From Bacteroidales bacterium UBA1769 (GTDB taxonomy: Bacteria; Bacteroidota; Bacteroidia; Bacteroidales; UBA932): DNA of 10,297 nucleotides. The DNA lies in NCBI GenBank assembly GCA_002314725.1, contig DCGV01000111.1, positions 2,589 to 12,885 on the forward strand, written 5' to 3'. The notes under the pieces were generated by a model, which saw nothing but the letters and a program-made list of their open reading frames with translations, had not been told where the DNA came from and did no database searches. Numbering within the stretch: position 1 is the first letter of the stretch; every line of letters starts with the position of its first letter. Below, in pieces: positions 1-6,579 of the stretch. The position numbers were made by a program, and so were the translations under genes.

Positions 1-1
1 G

Positions 2-676
2 GAAACAGGCGAAGTCTTACATTTCCTCTGTTTGAGAAATCGCAAGACCGATCGCCGGTGCCAGTGCGCAAAGGGCCGTATTCAACTTGCAGACAATCAG
101 AGCTATGATGATGCGGACTATGTGGCTGAATGCCAAAAAGCCAAGAACCTCAAGTATATTCCCGATAGTTTATTTCATGTGCTGGAACTCTATATCAAGA
201 CAAAACACGCTGAAGCAGCCAATAAATATCCGGACAGATATGCAAGAACGGTTGCTGACATAGTTAATAAGAAGCGTTTTGCTTCGGAATGGAGGCTTGA
301 AGAGAATCACTATCTGTTTCTTAATAATTACGGCACCCCAATGTATGACAGCACCTGGAATAAGCGCGAAAAAGAGTATTTCCATGAAATAGGAATTGCA
401 ACTGATAAAGACAGACGCATTAAAGGCTTGAACCACAGATGGAGACATGGAATCAGTGATCACCTCCTAAATAAGATGGGTATGAGCAAGCAGTCTGTGA
501 TGGAATTTCTTGGGCATAAGAATGCGTCAACAACCGACCGCTATCTTAATCCGTCAGTTGAAGAATTGGCAATCATGCGGCAAGATGTTCAGAAAGACAT
601 TCATCACTCAATTCCGTTCTCCGATCCATTGAAGGCGGGATTATTGAAACCAGACACCAATGAAGAAAAAGATTAG
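2..676 (+). CDS. Tyrosine recombinase/integrase, C-terminal part (TnpA-like), cut by left edge
   Basis: The reading frame is open to the left edge (frame begins at base 2), so the TTG at 32 is not taken as the start; the gene begins outside the window. About 224 codons remain, covering most of the catalytic domain of a phage-integrase-family (DNA breaking-rejoining) enzyme. Visible catalytic elements are the HxxR box as HRWRH (His 434-436, Arg 443-445), the LGH motif (His 515-517) and the nucleophilic Tyr in TTDRYL (Tyr 542-544). A probable beta-hairpin Lys lies in KAKNLKYIP near 140-160. The first catalytic Arg is not visible; the ETGEVL at the edge sits where RxxE is expected. The product would cut and rejoin DNA through a 3'-phosphotyrosine link. 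The end overlaps the next recombinase by 17 bp, indicating translational coupling. By position and type it corresponds to TnpA of Tn554 or the first gene of a RIT element; that assignment is inferred. Confidence 0.9.
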   Translation, partial: ETGEVLHFLCLRNRKTDRRCQCAKGRIQLADNQSYDDADYVAECQKAKNLKYIPDSLFHVLELYIKTKHAEAANKYPDRYARTVADIVNKKRFASEWRLEENHYLFLNNYGTPMYDSTWNKREKEYFHEIGIATDKDRRIKGLNHRWRHGISDHLLNKMGMSKQSVMEFLGHKNASTTDRYLNPSVEELAIMRQDVQKDIHHSIPFSDPLKAGLLKPDTNEEKD

Positions 677-2723
677 GACCGCCAAAAAGACAATGCTCCG
701 GACGGGAGAAATCGCCTACCAGACCGTGATAGGGCACTCCAATCACGGTCTGGTGGAGTATGCCCTAATCTCACCAGATTCGGATGTCAGGAATATTCTT
801 GCAGGATTCTTAACCGACAGTACCGATCTTGATTCTCAGGACCCTTCTCAAATCAGAAATTTCATCAGATATATTAGTATGTACCTCGAAAAAGGTTTCA
901 CGCTTCCTTATGGTTTTGATGAACCTTTCTTATGGGGGATGGTATTGCATCTAAGGAGTTGCTCTATTAGTATTCATGAGTGCAGGATGGTAACGGCTAT
1001 GGGTTTTTACCTATTCCGATATGTAATGTCTTTGTTTCCCCAATATGATTTCTTCCCTGAAAAACCGTTGATGAGAGATGCTGTTTTTGGTAAGGAGTTG
1101 ATTACGTTTGCTCTTCAAGAATACACCGGAAAGGAGGAGGTCTGTCTTTCCAGATCGACGGGAAAGAAATACTCAAGAGTAATAATCCTTGGGCTGAGAT
1201 TTGAGAACCCTGTCATTCAAAGGCTTTATAAGGAATTCTTTATGGATGGCTTTCCCGATGTGAGAGGTAAGGAGTTTAACCTTTGCCATAGAGATTTTGA
1301 GAGAAGTTTTGGGCCATATGCTGCCCTAATACAATCTGTTAATGATTTGTCAGCCAATGCTTTTTGGTTTCAAATAAAACAATATTACTTGCCGTTATAT
1401 CGAGCAAAGAAGGATAAAGTAAAACGTATCGCTGCCGTCCATCATGTAATTGATTTCTACAGATACATAACAGCAACAGCTGATGGGTGCCACATATTTG
1501 ATAATTCATCAAACCTTTCTGCAATCATTCTTCGCAGGAAGTCTTTCATAAACTACATTTTTGAAAAAAGGGTCTTTATCCCGATAAGTGAATGTCCCGA
1601 AAAACCTACTATGGGCAAGGCCGTGATTGTCTTTAAGAACTGCGGCGACATTAATACTCGGATCTGTGAAGATGAATGTATTCTTATAGATTTTTCATTG
1701 ATTACATCCTTGGAATATCGGGAGGTTGCCTGGAGATATATCTTCCGTGATTATAGGTCTGCCGCCAATTCCGGATCAGGATATATTGCCAAAGCGCTTG
1801 AAATCCTGTATCAACGAAAATTAAAAACAGGAACCGAACTTAAAGTTTTGAAGGCTACGGAGGCGAGAGAGATCCGCTTCACATTCATTGGGAGTAAGTT
1901 ATCCGAGAAGACTCTGGCCGCATCCTTGAATACGGTCAAGAGATTTTTTGAATGGGCCACGTATGCAGGGTATTTTGAAAAGATCGAGCCATTAGCATTG
2001 TCATTCTTTAGATTTAAACTGACGATTCGACCAGCCAGTAATAAAGTAAAGGCCATTCCCGAAGAAGATGCAAACGCAATTTTGAAGTATTTTGCGGATA
2101 GAGCATCCAATTCGTTTTATATGAAATTGTGCTATTGTCTCACTCAATTATTGACTACTACTCAATTCAGAATCAGTCAGATATGCCAGATGGATATTCG
2201 AAAGATTTTTTTAACTGACAATGAAAAAGGCGGCCTTATTGCAGGAATATCAAAGGTCAATACCGATGATAAAGTCACGAGCGTTACATCTGTTGAAACT
2301 GTGAGGTTCCTTCAGGCAATTATCCGAGAATCAGAGGAACTGCGTGAAAACTGTTATGATGACAGCATCAGGTACAGGCTTTTCCTTTACAAAGGAGCAA
2401 CGGGATATAACCGCTTTACGGATGGATCATATAAAGAAGAACTGTCAAAGGCTTGTCGTGTACTGAATTTACGTCCGTGGTCTCCGTATAACTTCCGTCA
2501 TATGTTCGCAACTTACTCTGATGATAACGATTACAGACATGGTGGAGATGGTACTAAAGCCGCTTTTATCATGAACCACAAGTCATTCAAGACAACTCAC
2601 GATAATTATATTGACCATACATACGAGACATTTAAATCCACTGAAAAAGCCTTCAATGTTGGTACGGAAGATGAGTTAAAGAAAGCTCTCGAAGAACTTA
2701 AATCAAGGAACATAAGCAAATGA
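660..2723 (+). CDS. Large tyrosine recombinase, TnpB-like (687 aa)
   Basis: The ATG at 660 gives a 17-bp overlap with the upstream recombinase, supporting this start. The protein is close in size to TnpB of Tn554 (about 630 aa), with a long N-terminal region of roughly 365 residues that I do not recognise. Next comes a SAM-like core-binding segment (about 370-450) and a C-terminal catalytic domain (about 465-655). Catalytic positions: Arg504 (TQFRISQI), a likely Lys near 532, the HxxR box read as Y610-N-F-R613-H, His640 in MNHKSF, and nucleophile Tyr650 in THDNYID. The His of HxxR is therefore replaced by Tyr, while Arg, Arg and Tyr remain, so it is probably active. The TGA stop overlaps the next start as ATGA. 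It presumably acts with the neighbouring recombinases at the element ends. Codons 20-36 contain strong alternating inverted repeats (separate entry). Confidence 0.9.
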   Translation: MKKKIRTAKKTMLRTGEIAYQTVIGHSNHGLVEYALISPDSDVRNILAGFLTDSTDLDSQDPSQIRNFIRYISMYLEKGFTLPYGFDEPFLWGMVLHLRSCSISIHECRMVTAMGFYLFRYVMSLFPQYDFFPEKPLMRDAVFGKELITFALQEYTGKEEVCLSRSTGKKYSRVIILGLRFENPVIQRLYKEFFMDGFPDVRGKEFNLCHRDFERSFGPYAALIQSVNDLSANAFWFQIKQYYLPLYRAKKDKVKRIAAVHHVIDFYRYITATADGCHIFDNSSNLSAIILRRKSFINYIFEKRVFIPISECPEKPTMGKAVIVFKNCGDINTRICEDECILIDFSLITSLEYREVAWRYIFRDYRSAANSGSGYIAKALEILYQRKLKTGTELKVLKATEAREIRFTFIGSKLSEKTLAASLNTVKRFFEWATYAGYFEKIEPLALSFFRFKLTIRPASNKVKAIPEEDANAILKYFADRASNSFYMKLCYCLTQLLTTTQFRISQICQMDIRKIFLTDNEKGGLIAGISKVNTDDKVTSVTSVETVRFLQAIIRESEELRENCYDDSIRYRLFLYKGATGYNRFTDGSYKEELSKACRVLNLRPWSPYNFRHMFATYSDDNDYRHGGDGTKAAFIMNHKSFKTTHDNYIDHTYETFKSTEKAFNVGTEDELKKALEELKSRNISK
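718..778 (+). repeat. Alternating inverted repeats inside the start of the second recombinase gene
   Basis: A perfect 13-bp inverted repeat, ACCAGACCGTGAT (718-730) and its reverse complement (742-754), encloses an 11-nt loop. Most of that loop (731-740, AGGGCACTCC) is complementary to the bases directly after the hairpin (755-766, GGAG-TA-TGCCCT, with a 2-nt bulge). A third pairing, TCTGGTG (749-755) with CACCAGA (772-778), is also possible. The order is X-Y-X'-Y', so the stems compete. A full pseudoknot with both long stems looks sterically impossible because the connecting loops are 0-1 nt. The segment codes for about residues 20-40 of the protein and lies 42 bp after the upstream stop codon. 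It could be an RNA switch affecting expression of downstream genes, a DNA site for a recombinase, or a chance result of coding sequence. The repeats are seen directly; any role is unknown. Confidence 0.6.
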
Positions 2724-4132
2724 CACGCACATCCGGACAAATACGATACACCCCGTCAATCATAGGCAGAAACTATGCTGATGGCATTGAGCGCAGCATC
2801 GAAGGAGAGCGTTACGCTCTTGTCTTTGGACTGTTTGAGGACGTTCCATGGAAAGAGGATTCAAGTGCTGCATTTCCGGAAGATATCGAAATCTTGATGG
2901 ATGCTGTTGATATACGTCTCAGGGAAGCGGAGGGCGAAGCATATGAGAAGATACATTTCTGGGATAAAAGATGGAAGGTCCGTAATGTTGAATATAGATT
3001 CGAGAGTTTCTCTGCTGACATGGAGGTTAAAGTAAAGAAGTTTGTTTTGTATAATTTCATATCTCACGAGAAGCCGGCCTATGTGACGATTCAAGGGCAT
3101 TTGGATGAACTCAGAAGATATTATAAGGCTTTGTTTGAGCTGTTTCCATACAAGACATTTAGCCGCATTCATACAGAAAATATCATAAACTGTGTTCAGA
3201 AAATGAAAGCGACATCAAACACTCGTGCTTCCATGTTGGAGTCCGTATACGAGTTCTATTCTTTTCTGATTACAAATTATCCTGATGAAAAATTTGATGT
3301 CAATATGCAGCAGATTCTCATGAAAAAAAAGCATTATGGCAACAGAGCTGCAAAAAACAGAGGCAATAATAGACGAGGTACAATACCCGAGGAATTATTC
3401 TTAACCATTCAGATGAAATGTCTTGAGGTGGCAAGAAATCCTGGTGCACCGTATAGAGATAGAGTTACCGCCTGCATTATTTTAATTTTCTCGTGGCTTG
3501 GTTTGCGCCCCAATGAAATTCCCTGGCTAAAGCCAGATGATTTGAATAGGTGTATTAAGGAAGAAATGGAATTCTATACAATTTGGTACCGTTCCCCAAA
3601 AAACGGGATGCGTTTGATTGAAGTGTATTGTTTTCCTCTAGCCTTTGAAGCCATAAAGATACTCATTGACATACGTAGACGCAGTGCAAATATCAACGAC
3701 AACGAATATTTGATTGTCTACGATGGTGCCCAAGGCAAAGGGAGGGTCGAAAAGAAAACCATAGATTTGGAATATACGAACTTCCTGATGACATATTTGA
3801 AAGATACTGTTGAGAAGGATTGGCCGGGCTTGAAGAAGGTTACAGGACAAGGTCTCGCTCGTGGGAAAAAAATCAGTCGTCCCTGCTTATACAGTTATCG
3901 GGTTCATCATTACAATTATCTAATGGAGCATAATTTCGATGAATACTGGATAGAAAGAAATATGGGTCACTTAGCTTCCTGTATGCGTGGCGTTTACTAT
4001 CGTAACCGAGACAATAAAGGAATAGAGATGTATCGACAGATAACTATGAATATTGGAGAAAACACTTCAGGACATACCGTTTCGGATGTCACATCACTAT
4101 TGGAATCCCAGTTATTAGAATTAAATAAATAA
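2720..4132 (+). CDS. Third tyrosine recombinase of the operon (470 aa)
   Basis: It starts at the ATG of an ATGA overlap with the preceding stop, a strong sign of coupled translation. The N-terminal part to about residue 115 is unrecognised, residues about 115-200 fit a core-binding domain, and the catalytic domain spans about 220-430. Arg263 lies in GLRPNEI, a probable Lys294 in RSPKNG, the HxxR equivalent is Y391-S-Y-R394, His417 is in NMGH, and the nucleophile is Tyr426 or Tyr427 in GVYYRN. As in the previous gene, Tyr stands in place of the HxxR His. Tn554 has two tyrosine recombinases; a third overlapping one recalls RIT elements, in which three recombinase genes overlap. It is followed after 13 bp by the TnpC-like gene. 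The likely role is in a multi-recombinase synaptic complex at the element ends (inferred). Confidence 0.88.
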   Translation: MTRTSGQIRYTPSIIGRNYADGIERSIEGERYALVFGLFEDVPWKEDSSAAFPEDIEILMDAVDIRLREAEGEAYEKIHFWDKRWKVRNVEYRFESFSADMEVKVKKFVLYNFISHEKPAYVTIQGHLDELRRYYKALFELFPYKTFSRIHTENIINCVQKMKATSNTRASMLESVYEFYSFLITNYPDEKFDVNMQQILMKKKHYGNRAAKNRGNNRRGTIPEELFLTIQMKCLEVARNPGAPYRDRVTACIILIFSWLGLRPNEIPWLKPDDLNRCIKEEMEFYTIWYRSPKNGMRLIEVYCFPLAFEAIKILIDIRRRSANINDNEYLIVYDGAQGKGRVEKKTIDLEYTNFLMTYLKDTVEKDWPGLKKVTGQGLARGKKISRPCLYSYRVHHYNYLMEHNFDEYWIERNMGHLASCMRGVYYRNRDNKGIEMYRQITMNIGENTSGHTVSDVTSLLESQLLELNK

Positions 4133-4145
4133 CCCAGATAGAATT

Positions 4146-4733
4146 ATGACAAAAGAAGAAATTGAAAAATGTGTTACCGTTCATCTTGGACTTATCGGAA
4201 TTGATGCAAAATCCTTGGATAAAGGAAAGAAAATGTGGCATAATATGGAAAACATCTGTGTCGCTGTTTCTGCAATGCAAGATGCCACAAAAGATGCGTT
4301 GGAATTAATTCGCAAGAATGAGATCCTTCCTGAAACGGTTGCCGCCAAGTTAAAAGAACTGGGACTCACAGGGCTTTGCTGCGCCACCATCTACAACAAT
4401 CCCGACACGTATAAAAAGTTCATAGAGTCTTTTACAGATAATACGGAAGTTAAGGATTTAAGAAAGAAAATAGCAGATTTGAATGATACAATCGCTGATT
4501 TGAACAGGCAGGTTGACTTAATGGCGAAGCGGGATTCCGTGTTTGTAAAAATGAATCTTGATTATAAAGATCTTGTTGAAACTGCCGCAACGCTCAAGAA
4601 GGATAATGACGCTTTGGAGATAGAGAATGCAGAACTTAGAAGGCAACTTGAGGACGGTGTGAAGGTGGTAAGAAAAGAAATTAAACCGGCCTTGATTCGC
4701 CTTCCCAAAGCAAAGGAAGGACCTAAAAGTTAA
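4146..4733 (+). CDS. TnpC-like HTH and coiled-coil accessory transposition protein (195 aa)
   Basis: The protein has no tyrosine-recombinase motifs. Residues about 58-95 (ending in GLTGLCCATIYNNPDTYKKF) resemble the HTH-like segment of TnpC and DUF6262-type proteins, in which a short helix pair is followed by a 'YxNP' turn. Then come heptad-rich segments at about 100-127 (LRKKIADLNDTIADLNRQV) and 143-170, which predict coiled coils, and a basic, proline-containing tail. In Tn554 the third gene, tnpC, affects the efficiency and orientation of transposition; this gene holds the equivalent place after the recombinases, although at 195 aa it is longer than Tn554 TnpC (about 125 aa). It lies 13 bp after the third recombinase and 5 bp before the nuclease, so it is surely in the same operon. 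Family assignment rests on pattern and context, not on a search. Confidence 0.7.
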   Translation: MTKEEIEKCVTVHLGLIGIDAKSLDKGKKMWHNMENICVAVSAMQDATKDALELIRKNEILPETVAAKLKELGLTGLCCATIYNNPDTYKKFIESFTDNTEVKDLRKKIADLNDTIADLNRQVDLMAKRDSVFVKMNLDYKDLVETAATLKKDNDALEIENAELRRQLEDGVKVVRKEIKPALIRLPKAKEGPKS

Positions 4734-4738
4734 TTGAT

Positions 4739-5488
4739 ATGAAAATTGTTTCGTGGAATGTAAATGGCATCCGTGCTATATGGGACAAGGGCTTTAAATC
4801 CTTTTTCCGCGTGGCTGACGCAGATATCTTCTGCGTCCAGGAGATTCGTAATGACAAGGATATGGGCAACTTCCATATTGCTCTATATTATGAATATTTC
4901 TATCCGTCAAAAGTAAAAGGATATGCCGGGGTTGGTATTTACTCAAAGCTCACTCCCATATCAGTCACGAGTGGAATGGGGATAAAGGAACATAATGGTG
5001 ATGGCCGTATATTGACAATGGAACTACAGGATAAGTATATCATTACGGTTTATGCTCCAACATCTGGGATGAAACTGGATCGTCTTGACTATCGTATGCG
5101 TTGGCAGGCTGATTTCAATCGCTACGTGGCTTATCTCCAGAAGAAAAAGCCTGTTATTGTATGTGGGGACCTTAATGTGGCACCTGAAACCTTGGATGCT
5201 CCTCTTTTAATATCTGGGGACAGAACGGCTTGTCTTACCTTTGAGGAGAGAAATCTGTTTGCAGAACTAGAAAACCAAGGAATGATTGATGCTTGGAGAG
5301 CCATTCATCAAACACAAAGATGCTATACATGGTGGCCCCAGAGGACACGCTCTCGCCATGCCGCACATGGCTTGAGGCTTGATTATTTTCTTGTCGATGA
5401 TAGACTGGCCGGAGAAGTTGAAGGTTGTGAAATCCTTCAGTCAGTATGGGGATCCGACCATTGTCCCGTTATGTTGACTTTGAAATAG
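4739..5488 (+). CDS. xthA: Exonuclease III / AP endonuclease family protein (249 aa)
   Basis: A full-length endonuclease/exonuclease/phosphatase fold of the ExoIII (Xth/ExoA) family, which cleaves 5' to abasic sites and has 3'-5' exonuclease and 3'-phosphatase activity, using a divalent metal ion. Equivalents of the E. coli active site are present: Asn7 in SWNVNG, Glu35 in CVQEIR, Tyr105 in VYAPTSG, Asp144 and Asn146 in CGDLNVAP, Asp215 in RLDYFLV, and Asp240-His241 in SDHCP. The usual GWRIDY is GLRLDY here. The start is 5 bp after the TnpC-like stop, with no room for a promoter or terminator, so it appears to be the fifth gene of the recombinase operon. From memory, its motifs (LDYRMRW, CGDLNVA, GSDHCPV) look more like Firmicutes ExoA than the usual Bacteroidota enzyme. 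A role in processing recombination intermediates is inferred; it may instead be a passenger repair gene. Confidence 0.9.
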   Translation: MKIVSWNVNGIRAIWDKGFKSFFRVADADIFCVQEIRNDKDMGNFHIALYYEYFYPSKVKGYAGVGIYSKLTPISVTSGMGIKEHNGDGRILTMELQDKYIITVYAPTSGMKLDRLDYRMRWQADFNRYVAYLQKKKPVIVCGDLNVAPETLDAPLLISGDRTACLTFEERNLFAELENQGMIDAWRAIHQTQRCYTWWPQRTRSRHAAHGLRLDYFLVDDRLAGEVEGCEILQSVWGSDHCPVMLTLK

Positions 5489-5512
5489 AAATCGTATTCA
5501 AATAATTCAAGG

Positions 5513-5536
5513 TTGGATACAATATATTGTAACCAA
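5513..5536. repeat. 24-bp near-perfect palindrome after the nuclease gene, upstream of the serine recombinase
   Basis: The core TACAATATATTGTA (5518-5531) is a perfect 14-bp palindrome. After one mismatched pair it extends by four more pairs (TTGG at 5513-5516 and CCAA at 5533-5536). It starts 25 bp after the nuclease stop codon and 172 bp before the serine recombinase start. Size and A/T-centred symmetry would suit a crossover or subsite for a small serine recombinase, or a repressor operator. In RNA it would form a weak A+U-rich hairpin followed by a U-rich stretch, so a terminator for the left operon is an alternative. The symmetry is seen directly; the role is inferred. Confidence 0.6.
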
Positions 5537-5546
5537 TTTATTCTTT

Positions 5547-5608
5547 GATTTATATTGATACAATAATGATAATGTAGAAACAGTGATTTGTAGATTTATT
5601 TTGATACA
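5547..5608 (+). repeat. Pair of 16-bp direct repeats upstream of the serine recombinase
   Basis: GATTTATATTGATACA (5547-5562) recurs as GATTTATTTTGATACA (5593-5608) with one mismatch and 46 bp between starts. A third partial match, GGATACAATA (5515-5524), overlaps the adjacent palindrome, so GATACA occurs three times in the same orientation within about 95 bp. The copy at 5593 ends just before the -33 box of the recombinase promoter. Such an array could be recombinase or regulator binding sites. A+T-rich sequence makes chance matches easier, so a role is only suggested. Confidence 0.5.
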
Positions 5609-5610
5609 TC

Positions 5611-5641
5611 TTTGTTTTTAGTACATTGTTTTCTATCTTTG
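5611..5641 (+). promoter_or_regulatory. Bacteroidales-type promoter for the serine recombinase
   Basis: TTTG at 5611-5614, a 19-bp spacer, and TATCTTTG at 5634-5641 match the Bacteroidales consensus TTTG-N19-21-TAnnTTTG. Transcription would start near 5646, giving a leader of about 60 nt before the ATG at 5709. The 16-bp direct repeat at 5593-5608 lies immediately upstream, where a regulator or the recombinase itself could act. Confidence 0.75.
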
Positions 5642-5708
5642 TCAATAATAACGTTATATGGAGTGTATGTCTTATAATGTAATCTAATTGAAGATTGAAT
5701 AGGCCAAT

Positions 5709-6560
5709 ATGAATACCAAAGCCGTAATTTATGCCCGTGTTTCGTCTGAAGGCGACCGTCAATCAACAGACCGTCAGGTCAGGGATTTGACTTCTTTCGC
5801 AGAGGCGAATCATTACAATCTCGTCAAGGTGTTTACAGAACAGATGTCAGGAGCCCGTGATGATCGTCCTATTCTCGGCGAATGTCTTGATTATTGCTGT
5901 AATGGTGGTGCAGACATTCTTCTTATTGGAGAAATTTCCCGTCTAGGTCGTAGTGTTAAGATTATTGTCGATACCAAGGAGCGTCTGACAAAAGCTGGAG
6001 TCAACATTTATATTCAGGACCTTAACTTGTTTACCTTGTTGGCAGATGGTACCGAGAACCCTGCTGCGGATATTATAGTTACAGTACTTGGACTTGGTGC
6101 CCAGATAGAACGCAAGCAGATTGTAAATCGATTGAATTCTGGCCGAAAGGCAGCAATTGCTAAGGGTGTTCATATGGGCCGTAAAGTGGGCTCTGTTAAA
6201 TCCAAAGAGCAAAAGCGTACTGAGTACCAGAGAGCCATAAATCTCCTCAAGAAAGGCACTTCTGTGCGCAATACGGCGGTTATCTGTACTCTTTCTCCAG
6301 GGACGGTTCAGACTATTAAGAAAGAGTTTGTTACTTTGATGCCTGAAGCTAATGATGATCCGTTATCTTTGGACACTATGTTGGCTACAGGGAAGATGTC
6401 AAGGAGACTGTATGATTGCTTATCTGTTTTGGGTTATATCAGCGTTAAGGATATTACACAGAAAACTGAAAAGGAGTACCTTGTTATGAGGGGTATTGGC
6501 AAGTCAACCATTGACGAGATGCACCGTCTCTTGACAGAAAATGGTATTGACTGGTGTTAA
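5709..6560 (+). CDS. Small serine recombinase (resolvase/invertase family) with RNA polymerase alpha-CTD-like C-terminus
   Basis: The N-terminal resolvase domain (about 4-140) has YARVSS with nucleophile Ser12 and Arg10, and ISRLGRS (Arg78, Arg81), the usual active-site pattern. The E-helix region (about 120-150) leads to GRKVGS and an HTH at about 165-205. Unlike ordinary resolvases of about 180-210 aa, it continues to 283 aa. Residues about 216-282 closely resemble the RNA polymerase alpha C-terminal domain (helix-hairpin-helix): SRRLYDCLSVLG, VKDITQKTEKEYLVMRGIG, then KSTIDEMHRLL and GID. Aligned with E. coli alpha, Arg233 falls at Arg265, Cys237 at Cys269, Gly264 at Gly296 and Glu270 at Glu302, positions linked to minor-groove contact. 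It probably cuts and rejoins DNA at nearby dyad or repeat sites; the extra domain may bind A/T-rich DNA (inferred). The gene has its own promoter and converges on the - strand gene with a 19-bp gap. Confidence 0.9.
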   Translation: MNTKAVIYARVSSEGDRQSTDRQVRDLTSFAEANHYNLVKVFTEQMSGARDDRPILGECLDYCCNGGADILLIGEISRLGRSVKIIVDTKERLTKAGVNIYIQDLNLFTLLADGTENPAADIIVTVLGLGAQIERKQIVNRLNSGRKAAIAKGVHMGRKVGSVKSKEQKRTEYQRAINLLKKGTSVRNTAVICTLSPGTVQTIKKEFVTLMPEANDDPLSLDTMLATGKMSRRLYDCLSVLGYISVKDITQKTEKEYLVMRGIGKSTIDEMHRLLTENGIDWC

Positions 6561-6579
6561 AACTTAAATAAATGAAAGA

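Noticed and set aside
32..676. First recombinase starting at the TTG at 32
   Set aside because: The frame is open back to base 2, and the product would begin inside the catalytic domain; it is a gene cut by the window edge.
718..767. Full H-type pseudoknot from the two long stems
   Set aside because: The loops joining the stems are 0-1 nt, too short to span 10-13 bp helices; the stems must be alternatives.
4700..4720. CCTTCC...GGAAGG hairpin near the end of the TnpC-like gene as a terminator
   Set aside because: The stem is only 6 bp with a 9-nt loop, lies within coding sequence, has no T tract, and the nuclease gene begins about 20 bp later.
5550..5762. 70-codon - strand frame upstream of the serine recombinase
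   Set aside because: It overlaps the + strand promoter and the recombinase start, has A+T-driven composition and no motif.
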